From RGIG995 sp045543655 (GTDB taxonomy: Bacteria; Bacillota; Clostridia; Oscillospirales; UBA644): DNA of 11,434 nucleotides. Position 1 is the stretch's first letter. The number at the start of each line of letters is the position of its first letter. Shown piece after piece: positions 1 to 6,740 of the stretch. The notes under the pieces are model-generated. The model saw only the letters and a list, made by a program, of their open reading frames with translations. It ran no database searches and was not told the origin of the DNA. The stretch covers positions 1-11,434 of the forward strand of contig JAZPXN010000024.1 in NCBI GenBank assembly GCA_045543655.1, given 5' to 3'. Both the position numbers and the translations under genes were made by a program.

Positions 1-1
1 C

Positions 2-2254
2 GCGGCCCGCGATGCCGTTTTGGAAGGCAAGAATCTGGTTGGCGAAACCGTTTCCGGCGAGATGAAAAACCAGGGTGACACCAAGACCCTCGCTCTCATC
101 GTTTATATGCCCGAAACCGTGGGCAACGAAGCCAATTACCGTGGCGACGCTATCCCCACCGTCAAACTGTCCTTCAGCCTGATGGCTACTCAGCTCGTTC
201 ATGAGAACGACTCCTTCGGCAATACCTACGACGAAGACGCTATGTACTACAACTACGTCGTTACCAACGAAGAAGAACTGAAAGCCGCTCTCGCCAGCGC
301 GAAGCACGGCGACGTCATCGGTATTAAGGGCAACGTTACCTGGACCACCGGCGCCGCTATCGGTTCTACTCCCTTCGTTCCCGCTGCCTCTACCTTCAGC
401 CTGCGTGCTGCCAACACTCCCGTAAGCCAGCTTACCTTCGTCGGTATTGATGAGGGTGCTACCTTCACCGCCATCGGTCAGGGTGTTGGCTCCATCGGGA
501 TTGATAACGGCACCGTCATCTTCAAGAACCTGAAGATTGCTGATAAATCCGTCTCTTATGCTGAAAACAGCTGGGAATACGGTTATCTGGAATTCCGCGG
601 CAATACCGTCTTCGAAAACTGTGACATCGTTAACGCCATTATGATGGAAGGCAATTCCGCTACCTTCAAGAATTGCACCCTCAATTCCAATGACGATAAC
701 CAGTATGCCGTTTGGGTTTCCGATGGCACCGTCTCCTTCGAAGACTGCACCGTTACCGGCGCTCGCGGCCTGAAGGTTCACGAAGACTACGGCTCCGAAG
801 TTGTTTCCGTTTCCGTCAATAATTGTAAATTCCTCGGTCTGACCAAGAAGCCCGGCATGGCTATCGGTAACATTTACATGAATGGGGATACTTACACGTC
901 GGGCGGCAGCACCTATACCAATACTACCGATACCTCCATCAGCCTGACCAACAATACCTTTGCTGATACGCAGGCAGGTGATCAGGGCAATTATAAGTAT
1001 GAAACCGATACCGACGTGACCACCTTCAATTTCACCGATAAGGACAACGTCGTTGCCGGTTATGCCGATTCTACCAACGATCTTAAAAATGAGATCGCCA
1101 ATGCGAAGGACGGCGACACCATCGTTCTTGAATCCGGCAAGGAATACAAGCTTCCCTCCCTTTCCGGGAAAGAAGGCGTTACCATCGACGGTAACGGCGC
1201 TACTATCGGCGGCGACGATGTTGTGACCGGTTTCGGCGGAAACTTCGGGAAAGACAATACCTATAAGGATATGACCTTTACCGGTTCTGACGACGGTGTC
1301 TATTACTCCTATGGCAATGGTGGAACTATCACTTTTGATGATTGTGTTTTTGCCGGAGATTCCGTATACGGCTTCCACATGGATCAGTCTAACAGTGCTG
1401 TTCTTATCTTCAACAACTGCACCTTCTCCGGCTTCAATGCTTTCGCCGGTGACCTTGTGAAGGTTGTCTTCAATAACTGTACCTTCCTGCACAATGGGAA
1501 CTATGGTCACACCAATATCTGGAGCGTTGGCGAATTCAACGACTGCACTTGGGGTGATAAGGCTTCCGTAGGCATCAGAGGAAGTGGTCGTCTCTATTTC
1601 AATGGCGTGGAAGAATCTTATCATCACGAATACATCGGTTCTGCCGAATCTCTGCTTGCTCTTGGTGGAAAGTCTCTGGATGACAAGTATGTACTCGTCT
1701 CCGATATCGATCTGGATGGTGCCGCTATGCCCACGATCGGTGCGGCTTATGGTAAGACCCTGACCTTCGACGGTAATGGCCACACCATTTCTAACGCTAC
1801 CACCGCTCACACCAGCCACAACGGTATGAAGCACCACGGCTTCTTCTATGCTTACACCAACAGCACTCTGACCGTAAGCGACCTGACCTTCCGTAACATT
1901 ACGATTGATGCTACTAAGGATACCGAACGCAACTATGGCGCAGCCGTTGTTGTTGCCTTCGCTGATGGCGGTTGTACCGTGAATCTCAACAACGTTGACG
2001 TTCACAATTCCAAGGTTCTGAATAACGTTCCCGATATCGGCGATGAAGCCGGTGTCTTCGTAGGTTATCAGACCGGCACCCTGAATATGACCGATTGTGA
2101 TTCCACTGGATGCTCTGTTGTCGGTGAAACCACCGAAAAGACCGGTGCCTTCATTGGTATGGTTAACGGAACTGCTACCCTGACCAATTGCACCACCGAT
2201 CTTACTATCGGTGCCTGCAATCGTGTTTCTGGTACTTTGAATATTGTTGCTTGA
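2..2254 (+). CDS. Secreted right-handed beta-helix protein, probably SipW/TasA-type exoprotein (5' end cut by window)
   Basis: The reading frame is open from the window edge, so the N-terminus and signal peptide are missing; 750 residues are visible. Residues 1-80 (counted from the first visible codon) resemble the end of a TasA-like domain of SipW-dependent exoproteins, with segments such as ATQLVHENDSFGNTYDEDA. Two related beta-helix modules follow, each opening with an LK..(I/L)A.AK.GD stretch (about residues 90 and 356). A third module starts near residue 545. DGNG turns occur near 393 and 589. Cys residues recur in F-x-(N/D)-C steps at nt 620, 674, 746, 824, 1343, 1418, 1478 and 1544, spaced 18-26 residues, as in a Cys ladder of a pectin-lyase-like helix. 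No LPXTG, transmembrane anchor or catalytic motif is seen, so a structural or adhesive surface role is inferred. The codon choice (GGT, GCT, ACC; Arg by CGT/CGC, no CGG) differs from the Clp genes and suggests high expression. Confidence 0.85.
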   Translation, partial: AARDAVLEGKNLVGETVSGEMKNQGDTKTLALIVYMPETVGNEANYRGDAIPTVKLSFSLMATQLVHENDSFGNTYDEDAMYYNYVVTNEEELKAALASAKHGDVIGIKGNVTWTTGAAIGSTPFVPAASTFSLRAANTPVSQLTFVGIDEGATFTAIGQGVGSIGIDNGTVIFKNLKIADKSVSYAENSWEYGYLEFRGNTVFENCDIVNAIMMEGNSATFKNCTLNSNDDNQYAVWVSDGTVSFEDCTVTGARGLKVHEDYGSEVVSVSVNNCKFLGLTKKPGMAIGNIYMNGDTYTSGGSTYTNTTDTSISLTNNTFADTQAGDQGNYKYETDTDVTTFNFTDKDNVVAGYADSTNDLKNEIANAKDGDTIVLESGKEYKLPSLSGKEGVTIDGNGATIGGDDVVTGFGGNFGKDNTYKDMTFTGSDDGVYYSYGNGGTITFDDCVFAGDSVYGFHMDQSNSAVLIFNNCTFSGFNAFAGDLVKVVFNNCTFLHNGNYGHTNIWSVGEFNDCTWGDKASVGIRGSGRLYFNGVEESYHHEYIGSAESLLALGGKSLDDKYVLVSDIDLDGAAMPTIGAAYGKTLTFDGNGHTISNATTAHTSHNGMKHHGFFYAYTNSTLTVSDLTFRNITIDATKDTERNYGAAVVVAFADGGCTVNLNNVDVHNSKVLNNVPDIGDEAGVFVGYQTGTLNMTDCDSTGCSVVGETTEKTGAFIGMVNGTATLTNCTTDLTIGACNRVSGTLNIVA

Positions 2255-2287
2255 TAGTGACAATTTTACTGGATGTAATCTAAAGAA

Positions 2288-2335
2288 AAAAGCAATGCTC
2301 TTTCCGATATGGGGGAGCATTGCTTTTCTTTTTGT
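2288..2335. terminator. Bidirectional intrinsic terminator between convergent genes
   Basis: A perfect 13-bp stem pairs AAAAGCAATGCTC (2288-2300) with GAGCATTGCTTTT (2315-2327) around a 14-nt loop. A T-rich tract follows on the plus strand (to 2333). The A-run at 2283-2291 gives the T-tract on the minus strand. It can serve both the beta-helix gene and the convergent panE-like gene, whose stop lies 15-20 bases away. Confidence 0.9.
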
Positions 2336-2347
2336 GCGGTTTTGGGA

Positions 2348-3364
2348 TCAGAGCAGATCGTCGAATTTGCGGAGGTTTGCGGGGGAGGGGGTGAGGTCTC
2401 CGGATTGGCAGGCCTTGATGATCGCGACGATGCGATCGTTGACGGGGGTCTTGACGCCGCATTTTCGGCCCCATTCGCAGACCACGCCGTTGATGGCGTC
2501 CACCTCGCAGGGCTTGCCGTTTTTCAGATCCTGAAGCATGGAGGGCTCGATGTTTTTGTGCTTCTTCATGGCGATGGGGATCAGCAATTTGCCGATCTCT
2601 CGCTTGAAGGCGGAATTATAATAGAACAGCTTCGTGATGTTTTTGCCCTGCACCGGGGCAAAAACTGCGCCGGCGGCGTGCCCCACGTCGATGCATTCCT
2701 TCATACACCGGATGGCTACGTTGCGGCCGTCCTTACTGCCCGCCACGGTGCCGAAGGTTCCACCCACGACGGTGCCCAGCCCGGAGAAGGTTGCGTTGAT
2801 CAGAAGCTTCGACCACCGGGCGCCCAGCAGATTTTCCTCCTCGTGAACGGGACACATCAGCTCCAGAAGATCCTTGACGGTTTTGAACTGCTCGTCGGAG
2901 ATTCCCTCCATTTTCCCCATATGGAAGGAGAGGCTTTCCGGCGCGCTGGTCAGCGTGCAGACTCCGGGAGCCGACAGGGTAGCGCCCCATTCTACGGTGC
3001 ATCCCATGGTTCGGTTTGCGCCTACGATTTCGGCGATGCCCGGCTCGGGAAGTCCGTTCTGCAGGGTCACGATCACGCCGTCGTCGGCCAGATAATCCTT
3101 CAGAAAGGTCACTACTTCACCGTTCAGCAATTGTTTGGTCATCAGCAGGATTACGTCGTATTTTCCCTCCATTTCGTTGGGGAAGAGGGCCGTCACCGGC
3201 ACGGTCATTTCTACCGTCCCCGTGATCTTCGCGCCGTTCTGCCGCAGAGCCTCCACGTGGGCCTTGTTGCGGTTGATCAGATCGATCTTGCCGCCGTTTT
3301 TCGTAATATAAGCGCCCAGCACCGTTCCGAGGGAGCCGGCGCCGTAAATGGCATAGCGTTTCAT
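2348..3364 (-). CDS. panE: 2-dehydropantoate 2-reductase (ketopantoate reductase) family protein
   Basis: This 338-residue protein matches the NADPH-dependent ketopantoate reductase family, which reduces 2-dehydropantoate to pantoate for pantothenate and CoA synthesis in the cytoplasm. The N-terminus carries the Rossmann motif GAGSLG (residues 8-13). The helical C-terminal domain has the catalytic Lys (K186 in WSKLLIN), N190, S275 and D279 in SMLQD, and E287 with N292 in EVDAING. The second Asn of the family pattern K-x3-N-x3-N is replaced by Ser (S194). At 338 residues it is longer than E. coli PanE (303). The start at 3364 is chosen because an AGAGGT ribosome site precedes it and the Rossmann motif begins at once; the frame extends upstream into the promoter and tRNA-His, which is not coding. 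No other pantothenate gene is adjacent. A related 2-hydroxyacid reductase with another substrate is possible. Confidence 0.85.
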   Translation of the reverse strand: MKRYAIYGAGSLGTVLGAYITKNGGKIDLINRNKAHVEALRQNGAKITGTVEMTVPVTALFPNEMEGKYDVILLMTKQLLNGEVVTFLKDYLADDGVIVTLQNGLPEPGIAEIVGANRTMGCTVEWGATLSAPGVCTLTSAPESLSFHMGKMEGISDEQFKTVKDLLELMCPVHEEENLLGARWSKLLINATFSGLGTVVGGTFGTVAGSKDGRNVAIRCMKECIDVGHAAGAVFAPVQGKNITKLFYYNSAFKREIGKLLIPIAMKKHKNIEPSMLQDLKNGKPCEVDAINGVVCEWGRKCGVKTPVNDRIVAIIKACQSGDLTPSPANLRKFDDLL

Positions 3365-3394
3365 AAACTTACCTCTCTTTTCTTTGATCGTCTT

Positions 3395-3423
3395 ATTATA
3401 GCACAAAAAGGTTGATTTGTCAA
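3395..3423 (-). promoter_or_regulatory. Consensus sigma-A promoter of the panE-like gene
   Basis: On the minus strand there is a perfect TTGACA (3423-3418), a 17-base spacer and a perfect TATAAT (3400-3395), about 30 bases before the ATG at 3364. A short inverted repeat, GTTGA-TTTG-TCAAC, overlaps the -35 box and may be chance. Confidence 0.9.
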
Positions 3424-3447
3424 CTTTCTTTCCGGATTTTGGCATTG

Positions 3448-3477
3448 AAAAAAGCACCTGCAGATGCAAGTGCTTTT
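3448..3477 (-). terminator. Terminator of the tRNA operon
   Basis: The hairpin pairs AAAAGCAC (3450-3457) and TGC (3459-3461) with GCA (3466-3468) and GTGCTTTT (3470-3477), with one mismatch and a 4-base loop. On the minus strand it ends in a T-run. It lies 4 bases beyond the 3' CCA of tRNA-His and upstream of the panE-like promoter. Confidence 0.85.
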
Positions 3478-3480
3478 CTC

Positions 3481-3558
<78 letters not shown>

Positions 3559-3585
3559 ATATATATTGAGTTGAAGAGAACTGGA

Positions 3586-3662
3586 TGGCGCATCCGGAGG
3601 GACTCGAACCCCCGACCTATTGCTTAGAAGGCAATTGCTCTATCCAGTTGAGCTACGGATGC
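3586..3662 (-). tRNA. tRNA-Arg (TCT)
   Basis: The acceptor stem GCATCCG/CGGATGC is perfect. The anticodon stem ATTGC/GCAAT holds loop CTTCTAA, giving anticodon TCT, which reads AGA/AGG. The T arm contains GTTCGAG and the 3' CCA is encoded. It is the middle gene of the operon, 27 bases upstream of tRNA-His. Confidence 0.96.
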
Positions 3663-3666
3663 ATGT

Positions 3667-3740
3667 TGGAGCGGATGACGAGAATCGAACTCGCACGACC
3701 AGCTTGGGAAGCTGGGGTTCTACCACTAAACTACACCCGC
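3667..3740 (-). tRNA. tRNA-Gly (CCC)
   Basis: The acceptor stem is GCGGGTG/CATCCGC with one G-U pair. The anticodon stem CCAGC/GCTGG holds loop TTCCCAA, giving anticodon CCC. The 3' CCA is encoded. It is the first gene of the operon, 4 bases from tRNA-Arg. A CCC anticodon reads only GGG and supplements a TCC species expected elsewhere in the genome. Confidence 0.94.
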
Positions 3741-3759
3741 ACGACAATTCAGCCTAACT

Positions 3760-3788
3760 ATTATACCACAAAAGCCCCCTGAATGCAA
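3760..3788 (-). promoter_or_regulatory. Promoter of the tRNA operon
   Basis: On the minus strand TTGCAT (3788-3783), a 17-base spacer and a perfect TATAAT (3765-3760) lie about 20 bases before tRNA-Gly. The -35 box sits in the loop of the preceding gene's terminator. Confidence 0.8.
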
Positions 3789-3794
3789 GGGGGC
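3766..3794 (-). terminator. Terminator of the DNA-repair operon
   Basis: A 7-bp GC stem, GCCCCCT (3774-3780) with AGGGGGC (3788-3794), has a 7-base loop and is followed on the minus strand by TTTTG. It lies 44 bases beyond the stop of the 3839-4585 gene and overlaps the tRNA promoter. The T-run is short, so termination may be incomplete. Confidence 0.7.
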
Positions 3795-3838
3795 AAAAGG
3801 GAATTTTTTGTGAATTTTATAGCGGATTTGGTGCAAAA

Positions 3839-4585
3839 TCAGAGCTGATCCCGGAATTCGGTCAAAAAGGCCCGGTAACGCCGGGGAAGATAGGAATCCT
3901 GCAGGCGTTTGTTCTCCCGGGCGGCAATGGAGACCGACCGGAAATATTCCTGCCAAAGCCGCCGGAAGGCAATCTCCGGCTCCGACGGGTTGAGGGGGAT
4001 TTTTTGATCCGAAGAGATCACCTTCCATTCCCGGCCGTTGTATACGCCGTAAAGATCCCGCTTGCAATCGTGGATCAAAAACGATTGATCGTTGAAGCGC
4101 CGGGTGAAATGGGGCATCAGAAAGGGGAGAATATTGTTGTCCGGCGCAAATTCGGCGCAGTATAACCCCTCCTCGGTCTGGGAAAAACGAAGAAAACCCA
4201 GCATATGATTGATCTCCAGGGTGACCCGGGCGGTCATGTCGCAGAATTCCATGACGTGGGGGTCCTGATATCGCTTCTGTACCTCCGACCCGTATTTGAT
4301 GACCGAAAGGACCCAATAAAAGAGCTTTTGATTTTTCTTTGGGTCGCAGGAGGCGTAGGCGTAGCTGAGTTGATGCAGCCCCGTCATCCCCAGCCGGGCG
4401 TGGATGCCCTGCTCCACTCGCAGAGCCTTCGCTTCATCGGGAAGAACGGTGACGATTTTCGAGGTCAGAGGTGGCTCGGACAACGTTCCGTCGGTGATCA
4501 GATCGGGCAGAGCCTTGTCCTCGTAAGCGCGGAAGACGGCGGACAAAAAGCCGTCCAGACCGCCGGAATATTGGTAGATCAGCAT
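3839..4585 (-). CDS. TIGR03915/DUF4130-type putative DNA metabolism protein
   Basis: This 248-residue protein resembles the TIGR03915 (DUF4130) family, a protein of unknown biochemistry that nearly always accompanies the radical SAM family TIGR03916. In some bacteria it is fused to a uracil-DNA glycosylase-like domain. Family-like features are the N-terminal YQYSGGLDGFLSAVFRAYE (residues 4-22) and the C-terminal LPRRYRAFLTEF (about 233-244). No fused glycosylase domain is present. It has no signal peptide or membrane segment, so it is probably cytoplasmic. The start at 4585 is supported by AAGGAGG 6 bases upstream. It lies 27 bases behind the radical SAM gene on the same strand, so the two are probably co-transcribed. 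A repair role is inferred from the partner and the LexA-like boxes in the operon promoter, not from a visible active site. Confidence 0.85.
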   Translation of the reverse strand: MLIYQYSGGLDGFLSAVFRAYEDKALPDLITDGTLSEPPLTSKIVTVLPDEAKALRVEQGIHARLGMTGLHQLSYAYASCDPKKNQKLFYWVLSVIKYGSEVQKRYQDPHVMEFCDMTARVTLEINHMLGFLRFSQTEEGLYCAEFAPDNNILPFLMPHFTRRFNDQSFLIHDCKRDLYGVYNGREWKVISSDQKIPLNPSEPEIAFRRLWQEYFRSVSIAARENKRLQDSYLPRRYRAFLTEFRDQL

Positions 4586-4612
4586 GGTTATCCTCCTTGT
4601 GAAACGGGATCG

Positions 4613-5917
4613 TCAGAATTGGCCGTATAAGGCTGCGGTTTTGGTTTCGTTCAGCAGCAGCGCCGCGTCGGTGAGCGAGATCTGCCCCGGCTCTTGATCC
4701 GCAAAGGCGGGGGCCAGGAGATAAGATTTCAGAACGGCCCGGTTTTCGCCGCATCCGTAATATTTTCCGTCGCAGGTGATGAAATGGGCGGCGCGGCGCA
4801 GAACGACCTTCATTCGCTTCAGATCTTCGTAATGCAATTTTGCCGTTTCCCGCGCCCGGGCAATGCGCCATGCGGATTTTACGCCGATGCCGGGGACCCG
4901 CAAGAGCATTTCGTAGGGGGCAGTGTTGATCTCTACGGGAAAGCATTCCGGGTGCCGCAGAGCCCAATCGGATTTCGGATCCACCGCAGGATCAAAATTT
5001 TGTCCCGGTTCCAGCAGTTCCTCTGCCGTAAAGCCGTAAAACCGCAAAAGCCAATCGGCCTGATAAAGTCGGTTTTCCCGGATAAGATCCGGGGGATTCA
5101 CAGGCAACAGCGACGGATTTCCCACCGGAACGTAGGCGGAATAGTAGACTCTCTTCATGGCAAACTGGCGGTATAATCCCTCGCTCAGCCGCAAGATCAC
5201 GCCGTCCGGGTCGGGGGTTGCACCGACGATCATCTGGGTCGTTTGCCCCGCCGGCAGAATTTTTGACCTCCCTTTCTGCGGGAGCGCCTGCTCCGAGAGG
5301 GCCGCCAGGCGCTTCATGGGCCGCAAAATCGATTCCTTCGTTTTCTGGGGAGCCAGCATTTTCAGCCCTGCCGAAGAAGGAAGCTCGATGTTTTCGCTCA
5401 TGCGATCCGCATACCGGGCCGCCAGATCGAGCCATTCCGGATCGCAACCGGGAATTGCCTTCAGGTGGATATAGCCGTGGAAGTGATATTCGGTGCGCAG
5501 CAGCATCACCGTTTCGGTCAGCCGCTTCATGGTCTCGTCCGGGGAGGAGAAGACCGCCGAAGACAGAAACAGGCCTTCAATATAATTTCTGCGGTAAAAT
5601 CCGATGGTGATTTCGCAGATCTCCCGGGGCGTCAGCGTTGCCCGGGGCAGATCGCTTTCCCGACGGTTGACGCAATATTTGCAGTTGTAGACGCATTCGT
5701 TGGACAGCAGGATCTTTAATAAGGAAACGCACCGTCCGTCCGGAGTGAAGGAATGGCAGATCCCCGCAGGGGCGCAATCGCCAACGCCTCCCCGTCTGGA
5801 ATTGCGGGCAGATCCCGAGGAAGAGCAGGAGACGTCGTATTTTGCCCCTTCGGTTAAGATTTTGATCTTGTCCTCCAACGTCAGACCCGGCAATATCACC
5901 GGAGACTCCTGAACCAT
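4613..5917 (-). CDS. Putative DNA modification/repair radical SAM protein (TIGR03916 type)
   Basis: This 434-residue protein has the radical SAM cluster motif C75-x3-C79-x2-C82 (CVYNCKYC), which binds the 4Fe-4S cluster that cleaves S-adenosylmethionine. More Cys residues lie upstream (C31, C48, C54, C63) and could bind a second metal site; this is not shown. The C-terminal part has a helix-hairpin-helix DNA-binding motif, LLRVPGIGVKSAWRI (about 338-352). This order, radical SAM core then helix-hairpin-helix, fits the family annotated as putative DNA modification/repair radical SAM protein, whose reaction is unknown. The start at 5917 has a GGGAGG site 8 bases upstream. It is the first gene of the operon with the TIGR03915-type partner. 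The promoter overlaps a near-consensus LexA box, which points to damage-inducible expression. Confidence 0.9.
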   Translation of the reverse strand: MVQESPVILPGLTLEDKIKILTEGAKYDVSCSSSGSARNSRRGGVGDCAPAGICHSFTPDGRCVSLLKILLSNECVYNCKYCVNRRESDLPRATLTPREICEITIGFYRRNYIEGLFLSSAVFSSPDETMKRLTETVMLLRTEYHFHGYIHLKAIPGCDPEWLDLAARYADRMSENIELPSSAGLKMLAPQKTKESILRPMKRLAALSEQALPQKGRSKILPAGQTTQMIVGATPDPDGVILRLSEGLYRQFAMKRVYYSAYVPVGNPSLLPVNPPDLIRENRLYQADWLLRFYGFTAEELLEPGQNFDPAVDPKSDWALRHPECFPVEINTAPYEMLLRVPGIGVKSAWRIARARETAKLHYEDLKRMKVVLRRAAHFITCDGKYYGCGENRAVLKSYLLAPAFADQEPGQISLTDAALLLNETKTAALYGQF

Positions 5918-5945
5918 GCTACGTTCCCTCCCGATGTTTTTTTAT

Positions 5946-5959
5946 CGAACTGATGTTTG
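5946..5959. promoter_or_regulatory. LexA (SOS) box over the repair operon start site
   Basis: CGAACTGATGTTTG matches the Bacillus-type LexA consensus CGAACRNRYGTTYG at all but one position (T in place of the first R). It covers the predicted transcription start, where a repressor would block initiation. Confidence 0.65.
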
Positions 5960-5964
5960 ATATT

Positions 5965-5993
5965 ATTATAGCACAGATGTTCGAAAAATGCAA
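5965..5993 (-). promoter_or_regulatory. Promoter of the radical SAM repair operon
   Basis: On the minus strand TTGCAT (5993-5988), a 17-base spacer and a perfect TATAAT (5970-5965) place the transcription start near 5958, about 40 bases before the ATG. The two boxes have the same sequence and spacing as in the tRNA promoter at 3760-3788. Confidence 0.8.
5970..5983. promoter_or_regulatory. Second, weaker LexA-like site between -35 and -10
   Basis: Read on the minus strand, CGAACATCTGTGCT has an intact CGAAC half-site and a degenerate second half (three mismatches to CGAACRNRYGTTYG). It lies in the promoter spacer, with its start about 24 bases from the better box. Confidence 0.35.
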
Positions 5994-6135
5994 GAGGGGA
6001 GGGGTGAAATTCAAACATATTTACGATTTAAGGCGGATTCTTCCGGTTTGATCAATTTAAAAAAACGGCGAAATATTTTAAAAATAAAAGAAAATCAAAG
6101 GAAACGATAGCGTAAATTAAAACAGTATATGATTT

Positions 6136-6152
6136 TCTGACTTTATTTGACC
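6136..6152 (-). promoter_or_regulatory. Upstream CtsR box
   Basis: On the minus strand this reads GGTCAAA-TAA-AGTCAGA, one mismatch from the CtsR tandem heptamer RGTCAAA-NAN-RGTCAAA. It ends 10 bases upstream of the -35 box of the clp promoter. Confidence 0.65.
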
Positions 6153-6162
6153 TTTTCAGGGG

Positions 6163-6191
6163 TTGCAAAATTTCCGCGGGTGGTGTATAAT
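6163..6191 (+). promoter_or_regulatory. Sigma-A promoter of the clp operon
   Basis: TTGCAA (6163-6168), a 17-base spacer and a perfect TATAAT (6186-6191) put the start near 6198. The -10 box is consensus and CtsR boxes lie on both sides, so this is a vegetative promoter controlled by repression. Confidence 0.85.
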
Positions 6192-6205
6192 AAAAGCACA
6201 AGAAA

Positions 6206-6228
6206 AGTCAAAGATGGTCAAAGTCAAA
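6206..6228 (+). promoter_or_regulatory. Downstream CtsR box, three heptamers
   Basis: AGTCAAA (6206-6212), spacer GAT, and GGTCAAA (6216-6222) match the CtsR consensus exactly. A third heptamer, AGTCAAA, overlaps at 6222-6228, and a degenerate GATCAAA follows at 6233-6239. The array begins about 8 bases past the predicted start of transcription, so bound CtsR would block elongation or initiation. Confidence 0.9.
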
Positions 6229-6257
6229 CTTTGATCAAATCCGAAACGAGGTGTCTT

Positions 6258-6713
6258 ATGAAATCCAGCGATCTGATTGCCGCCTTTCTGATTGAGGCTC
6301 TGGAGCAGCAGGACGGCTCTCTGGAATTGCAGCGCAACGAACTGGCCCAACAGTTCAACGTGGTGCCCAGCCAGATCAATTACGTTATTTCCTCCCGGTT
6401 CACACCCGAGCGGGGATATATTATCGAAAGCCGCCGGGGCGGTGGAGGATACATCCGCATTCGCCGGGTGCGGAGCGATAAACGAACCCATATCATGCAC
6501 GTAGTCAACGCCGTGGGGAAAAACATCAACAGCTTCAACGCCGAGCTTTTTCTGAAAAATATGGCCGATTACGGCTACCTGACCGGGGAGCAGATCCGTC
6601 TGATCCGGGCGGCGCTTTCGGAGAACGCGCTGTCGTCCCTCCCCCCTGCGGTGCGGGATTTCGTCCGGGCCGATATTTTCAAACACATGCTTATTTCCAT
6701 CGCATCGGAATAA
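6258..6713 (+). CDS. ctsR: CtsR, transcriptional repressor of class III heat-shock genes
   Basis: This 151-residue protein is CtsR, a dimeric winged-helix repressor that binds tandem GGTCAAA heptamers and releases DNA on heat or protein stress. The N-terminal helix-turn-helix covers about residues 1-55. The beta-wing has the family signature RGGGGYIRI (60-68), whose glycines act as the thermosensor in studied CtsR proteins and whose Arg is a target of McsB. The C-terminal helical domain (about 75-151) includes GYLTGEQIRLIRAAL. The ATG at 6258 is chosen over an upstream in-frame start because MKSSDLI aligns with CtsR N-termini, an ACGAGGTG site precedes it, and the longer form would read through the promoter and operators. 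It opens the operon, 27 bases before mcsA. It is probably autoregulated through the boxes at 6136-6152 and 6206-6228. Confidence 0.96.
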   Translation: MKSSDLIAAFLIEALEQQDGSLELQRNELAQQFNVVPSQINYVISSRFTPERGYIIESRRGGGGYIRIRRVRSDKRTHIMHVVNAVGKNINSFNAELFLKNMADYGYLTGEQIRLIRAALSENALSSLPPAVRDFVRADIFKHMLISIASE

Positions 6714-6740
6714 AATAAACGAAGAAAAGGAGTTATCGTT

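Larger units (their letters stand above)
5918..6257. other. Divergent intergenic region, repair operon / clp operon
   Basis: These 340 bases hold the leftward repair promoter with its LexA-like boxes (5946-5993) and the rightward clp promoter with CtsR boxes (6136-6228). The middle (about 6010-6135) is AT-rich with long A-runs and no convincing gene or hairpin. It could act as UP-element DNA for either promoter. The palindrome TTTGATCAA occurs at 6047-6055 and again, as TTTGATCAAA, at 6230-6239. Confidence 0.8.

Noticed and set aside
2309..3415. Plus-strand frame of 368 codons opposite the panE-like gene
   Set aside because: It is the antisense of a clear ketopantoate reductase-family gene, starts inside a terminator, and has low-quality composition.
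3411..3424. Palindrome GTTGA-TTTG-TCAAC over the -35 box of the panE-like gene as an operator
   Set aside because: The arms are only 5 bp and mostly come from the TTGACA box itself; chance is likely.
3585..3782. A 65-codon plus-strand frame across the tRNA genes
   Set aside because: It is the well-known spurious translation of antisense tRNA sequence; the DNA is fully explained by tRNA-Arg and tRNA-Gly on the minus strand.
6047..6055. TTTGATCAA as a further CtsR or regulator site
   Set aside because: It is a short AT-rich palindrome without a tandem GGTCAAA partner, probably chance.
6147..6257. Longer CtsR reading from an upstream start at 6147
   Set aside because: The added residues would be encoded by the promoter and CtsR operators and do not match CtsR N-termini; the ATG at 6258 has a good ribosome site.
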